Assembly (NCBI GenBank): GCA_016125355.1
Contig: WGLX01000003.1
Coordinates: forward strand, 62,001-126,000
From: Actinomycetales bacterium
GTDB taxonomy: Bacteria > Actinomycetota > Actinomycetes > S36-B12
Length of the DNA: 64,000 bases
Reading direction: 5' to 3'
This document shows positions 61,551 through 64,000 of this stretch, piece after piece (within the stretch, counting starts at the first letter, position 1; each line of letters begins with the position of its first letter). Under the pieces are notes generated by a model, which did not search any database, was not told the DNA's origin, and saw only the letters and a program-made list of their open reading frames with translations. A program made the translations under genes and the position numbers.

Positions 61551-62768
61551 TCAGACGCCGCGCGGGGTCACGACATCACGCAGGTGGGCGGCCTCCGCGA
61601 AGCTGAACATCGACGAGTGCCCGTCGGGGAACCAGGCGAGGGAGGTGAGCGAGCAGGGAGGCAGTTCCATGCGGTACAGGCTGGTCAGCGGAGCGCCCAC
61701 CGCGTCACCCACGAGGACCTTGATCGGCGTCACGTGCGCGACGATCAGCAGGCGCTCTCCCGGGTATCGCGCGACGACGCGATCCCGTGCGCGCAGCACC
61801 CGCTCCTGGCATTGCCGGAACGACTCGCCCCCCGGGGGTGCGACATCGGTCGACGCCAGCCACTCCTCCAGCTCAACGGGCCAGCGGTCACGCACCTCGA
61901 TGAATGTGTGGCTGTCCCACTCCCCGAAGGCACACTCGGCGAAGTCCTGCTCGATCTCGATGGGCAGCCCCAGGGCATCCGAGATCGCCTGGGCGGTCTG
62001 CCGCGTACGCAGGAGGGGCGAGGAGATGATGCGCTGGATGTCCCCGCGCTCGGCGAGTTCCGCTGCTGCCGCAGCGGCCTGTTCCTCGCCGATGGGGGCG
62101 AGCGGCGCGTCGAATCCACCGCGCCCGCTGAACCTCTTCTCGAGGCTGAGCTCGGTGGCGCCGTGCCGCACCAGCAGCGTGTGCGTCGGCGCCGCCAGAT
62201 CGGCCCACCCGACCATGACGTTGACCGGCTTGCCGCTGGTCGCCTGCTCTTCCGCCACGGCCCGTGTGCGCTCGACGTCGATGCTGCCGACGACATCCTC
62301 GGCGAGGGCGTCCTCCTGCGGCATCCCGTCGAGGCGCAGGATGTGGGTGCTTCCGCCGCCCAGGGCGGTGTCGATCATCTCGTTGACGAGTCGGTCGGCC
62401 AGGGCGTTCTGCGATCGCGGCACCCACGTGTAGGTGACGTGTCCAGGCGGGTAGACGTCTCGGGCACGCCGCGCCAGATCGCGCATATCGGGATGCTTGA
62501 TCTGCCAGCGCCCGCTCATCTGCTCGACGACCAGTTTGGAGTCCAGCCGCATCTCCACGTTAGCCTCGGGATCGACCTCGTACGCGTGCTCCAGCCCGGC
62601 GATCGCGCCCCGGTACTCGGCCACGTTGTTGCTCACCTCGCCGAGGTAGCCGGCGAGCTCGGCGAGGACGACGCCGGTGACAGCATCGCGGACAACCGCA
62701 CCGTACGCGGCCGGACCCGGATTCCCGCGGGAGCCACCGTCGGCCTCCACGATCAGTGAGCGAGGCAT
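61551..62768 (-). CDS. Bifunctional RNase HI / CobC-type acid phosphatase
   Basis: The 405-residue protein has two domains. Residues 1 to about 135 are RNase HI: LIVEADGGSRGNPGPAAYGA (first Asp), NNVAEYRGAIAGL (Glu), EMRLDSKLVVEQMSGRW (Asp) and SQNALADRLVNEM (final Asp). From about 205 it is a histidine phosphatase: LLVRHGATELSLEKRFSG, IISSPLLRTRQTA and LIVAHVTPIKVLVG. This matches mycobacterial Rv2228c, whose second domain has alpha-ribazole phosphatase (CobC) activity, and would supply the phosphatase step missing from the corrinoid unit at 19-28.7 kb. It is 4 nt downstream of the zinc-ribbon gene. Confidence 0.93.
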   Translation of the reverse strand: MPRSLIVEADGGSRGNPGPAAYGAVVRDAVTGVVLAELAGYLGEVSNNVAEYRGAIAGLEHAYEVDPEANVEMRLDSKLVVEQMSGRWQIKHPDMRDLARRARDVYPPGHVTYTWVPRSQNALADRLVNEMIDTALGGGSTHILRLDGMPQEDALAEDVVGSIDVERTRAVAEEQATSGKPVNVMVGWADLAAPTHTLLVRHGATELSLEKRFSGRGGFDAPLAPIGEEQAAAAAAELAERGDIQRIISSPLLRTRQTAQAISDALGLPIEIEQDFAECAFGEWDSHTFIEVRDRWPVELEEWLASTDVAPPGGESFRQCQERVLRARDRVVARYPGERLLIVAHVTPIKVLVGDAVGAPLTSLYRMELPPCSLTSLAWFPDGHSSMFSFAEAAHLRDVVTPRGV

Positions 62769-62772
62769 CGAC

Positions 62773-63516
62773 CTACAGGCCCGATTCCGGGGTGCGCACG
62801 AGGATGCGTCGGCACTCCTCGCAGCGGATGACCTCGTCCGCTGCGGCGTTGCGCAGGTCCTCGATCTCCGTCGGCGGAAGGGCGAGGCGGCAGCCCTGGC
62901 ACGTGCCCCGATGGAGGGGGGCCGCGCCGACACCCCCGTGGTCCGTGCGGATCTTCTCGTACAGCGCCAGTAGGTCCGCGGGGATCTCGGCCGCAATCAC
63001 GTCGCGCTGCTCGCGCACGAGCCGGGCCTCCGCCTCCAGCGCCGACCGCTGCTCGTGCACGCTGGTCGCCAGCGTCTCGCGCTCCGCGGCGAGCTCGTCC
63101 CGCTGGGCCGTGAGCTGCTTGGCCGCGGCGCGGGCGCCTTCGACGCGCTCCATGATCTCCAACTCGATGTCCTCGAGATCGGACTGCCTGCGTGCCAGCG
63201 AGTCCAGCTCGGTCTGGATCGACTGCAGCTGCTTGGGATCGCCGATCGTTCCGGAGTCGAGGAGAGTGCGGTCGCGGGCCATCCGATCGAGCACCTGCTG
63301 CACGTCCTGGTCCGCGCGGGCCTGGTCGCGCTCCAGGTCGCTGAGGATCGTCTCGGCCGCGACGGCCTCGTCGCGTACACGCGCGAGTCGAGTCTCGAGC
63401 TCGGACAGCCGTGACGCGTCAGGAAGGTTGTCGGCGCGATGCTTCACCTGAGTCAGCCGCGTGTCCTCGTCCTGGAGGTCGAGAAGGCGGAGCTGTGCGG
63501 CGGGGTCGGCTTTCAC
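62773..63516 (-). CDS. Coiled-coil zinc-ribbon protein (C4-type, CT398-like)
   Basis: The 247-residue protein starts at GTG 63516. It is mostly a long antiparallel coiled coil (residues 1-180, rich in E, R, L, A and Q), followed by a C4 zinc ribbon: GTCQGCRLALPP and VIRCEECRRILVR. Such proteins are common in actinobacteria between nif3 and the RNase H fusion, and their role is not clear. The start overlaps the Nif3 stop by 4 nt. Confidence 0.85.
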   Translation of the reverse strand: MKADPAAQLRLLDLQDEDTRLTQVKHRADNLPDASRLSELETRLARVRDEAVAAETILSDLERDQARADQDVQQVLDRMARDRTLLDSGTIGDPKQLQSIQTELDSLARRQSDLEDIELEIMERVEGARAAAKQLTAQRDELAAERETLATSVHEQRSALEAEARLVREQRDVIAAEIPADLLALYEKIRTDHGGVGAAPLHRGTCQGCRLALPPTEIEDLRNAAADEVIRCEECRRILVRTPESGL

Positions 63517-64000
63517 CGTGTGCTCCCTAGGTGAAGCGACCAGGGGTCGGTCGGGATGGTGGACACATGGACCTCCACCGTACTGCCGCGCTGCGTGGCG
63601 TCCGCGCGCAGCGCCTCGGCCGCCGCGGCCAGCCACGGCCACTCGCTCGCCCAGTGGGAGACGTCGATCAGCCCGCAGCCGCCGTCCATGAGGTGGTCCT
63701 GGGCACGATGGTGTCGCAGGTCCGCGGTCACATACGCGTCCGCCAGGCGCGCCGCATCGGCGAGGTACGCATCCCCAGATCCCCCGCACACGGCCACGGT
63801 GCGAACGACACGATCCAGATCCCCGGCGACTCGCACGCCGTGGTGCGTGGGCGGCAGGGCGGCGGCCACCTGCTCGCCCAGGCGCCGCAGCGGGATCGGA
63901 CGGGTCAGCTCGCCCACCCGGCCGGTGCCCAGGCCCGAATCTCCGGCCAGTGGCACGAGCGGCCTGAGGTCGTGGATCCCGAGCGCCGCGGCCAGGGCGT
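63513..64000 (-). CDS. Nif3-like dinuclear metal-centre protein, C-terminal part (cut by window edge)
   Basis: About 161 C-terminal residues are visible and the N-terminus lies beyond the right edge. Seen are ALAAALGIHDLRPLVPLAG, GTGRVGEL, TVAVCGGSGDAYLADAARLA, ADAYVTADLRHHRAQDHL and GLIDVSHWASEWPWL, which match the Nif3/YbgI metal-binding fold with the C-terminal His and Glu ligands. The function of the family is unclear. It is the first gene seen of the nif3 / zinc-ribbon / RNase HI-CobC operon. Confidence 0.9.
   Translation of the reverse strand, partial: ALAAALGIHDLRPLVPLAGDSGLGTGRVGELTRPIPLRRLGEQVAAALPPTHHGVRVAGDLDRVVRTVAVCGGSGDAYLADAARLADAYVTADLRHHRAQDHLMDGGCGLIDVSHWASEWPWLAAAAEALRADATQRGSTVEVHVSTIPTDPWSLHLGSTR

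Noticed and set aside
1..64000. tRNA genes, insertion sequences, integrases, phage or toxin-antitoxin modules
   Set aside because: I looked for cloverleaf ends, transposase motifs, integrases and small paired genes on both strands and saw none that I can support.

Overview
This is a GC-rich chromosomal window from an aerobic actinobacterium (Actinomycetes, genus not determined). The evidence is gene order and gene content: the trpD / ctaE-qcrCAB / ctaCDF respiratory neighbourhood, an actinobacterial-type ctaF, a PspAB-HtpX-PspA envelope-stress cluster, a glnA / glnE / glnA2 nitrogen cluster, an RNase HI-CobC fusion, DUF3043 and DUF4191 proteins, and a lysine/alanine-rich histone-like protein. 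No prophage, insertion sequence, CRISPR array or tRNA was found. The genes are tightly packed, and many successive genes overlap by 4 nt (ATGA or GTGA).

Layout. 1-5.1 kb: the N-terminal end of trpD, an atypical receiver-domain protein, then ctaE-qcrC-qcrA-qcrB (terminal oxidase subunit III and the cytochrome bc1 complex). 5.2-7.9 kb: five small accessory genes. 7.9-10.9 kb (minus strand): ctaC-ctaD-ctaF. 11-15.7 kb: a cysteine-desulfurase-like protein without the usual PLP lysine, aat, a PfkB-family kinase, erpA and nadA. 15.8-18.1 kb: pspA-htpX-pspAB (minus strand). 18.2-19 kb: two conserved proteins of unknown function. 19.0-28.7 kb: a cobalamin riboswitch with its terminator, followed by a nine-gene unit: a secreted alpha/alpha-toroid protein, a secreted membrane-anchored protein, the ECF transporter parts (T, fused A-A, S), an MBL-CobU fusion, cobT, cobS and a CobT paralogue that looks inactive. 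This is the most interesting system in the window and reads as a capture, import and salvage pathway for corrinoids. 28.7-39.7 kb: gcvT, pepA, lpd, the 2-oxoacid dehydrogenase E2, an SDR39U1-type epimerase, an FAD oxidoreductase, lipB and lipA, so lipoate synthesis sits beside lipoyl-dependent enzymes. 39.9-50.7 kb: glutamine synthetase I (glnA), an ICMT-like enzyme, a phosphodiester-glycosidase-like protein, glnE, a glutamine amidotransferase, glnA2 and nadE. 50.7-58.7 kb: a TetR/MFS efflux pair, panB, a second MFS exporter, the histone-like gene, map, a ppgK-like kinase and a MarR regulator. 58.9-64 kb: a six-cysteine secreted protein, rnpB (minus), a methyltransferase, yaaA, the RNase HI-CobC fusion, a zinc-ribbon coiled-coil protein and the C-terminal part of a Nif3-family protein cut by the window edge.

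Regulation. A TANNNT-like -10 box lies exactly 6 nt upstream of the start codon of at least sixteen genes here, which predicts widespread leaderless transcription. Two matching GlnR-like sites (TTAAC-N6-G[A/T]AAC) precede glnA and glnA2. The htpX ribosome-binding site can be masked by an upstream inverted repeat. A palindrome between the MFS pump and panB is a likely TetR operator. Several strong intergenic hairpins act as probable terminators. All functional calls come from reading motifs and context; no database search was run.
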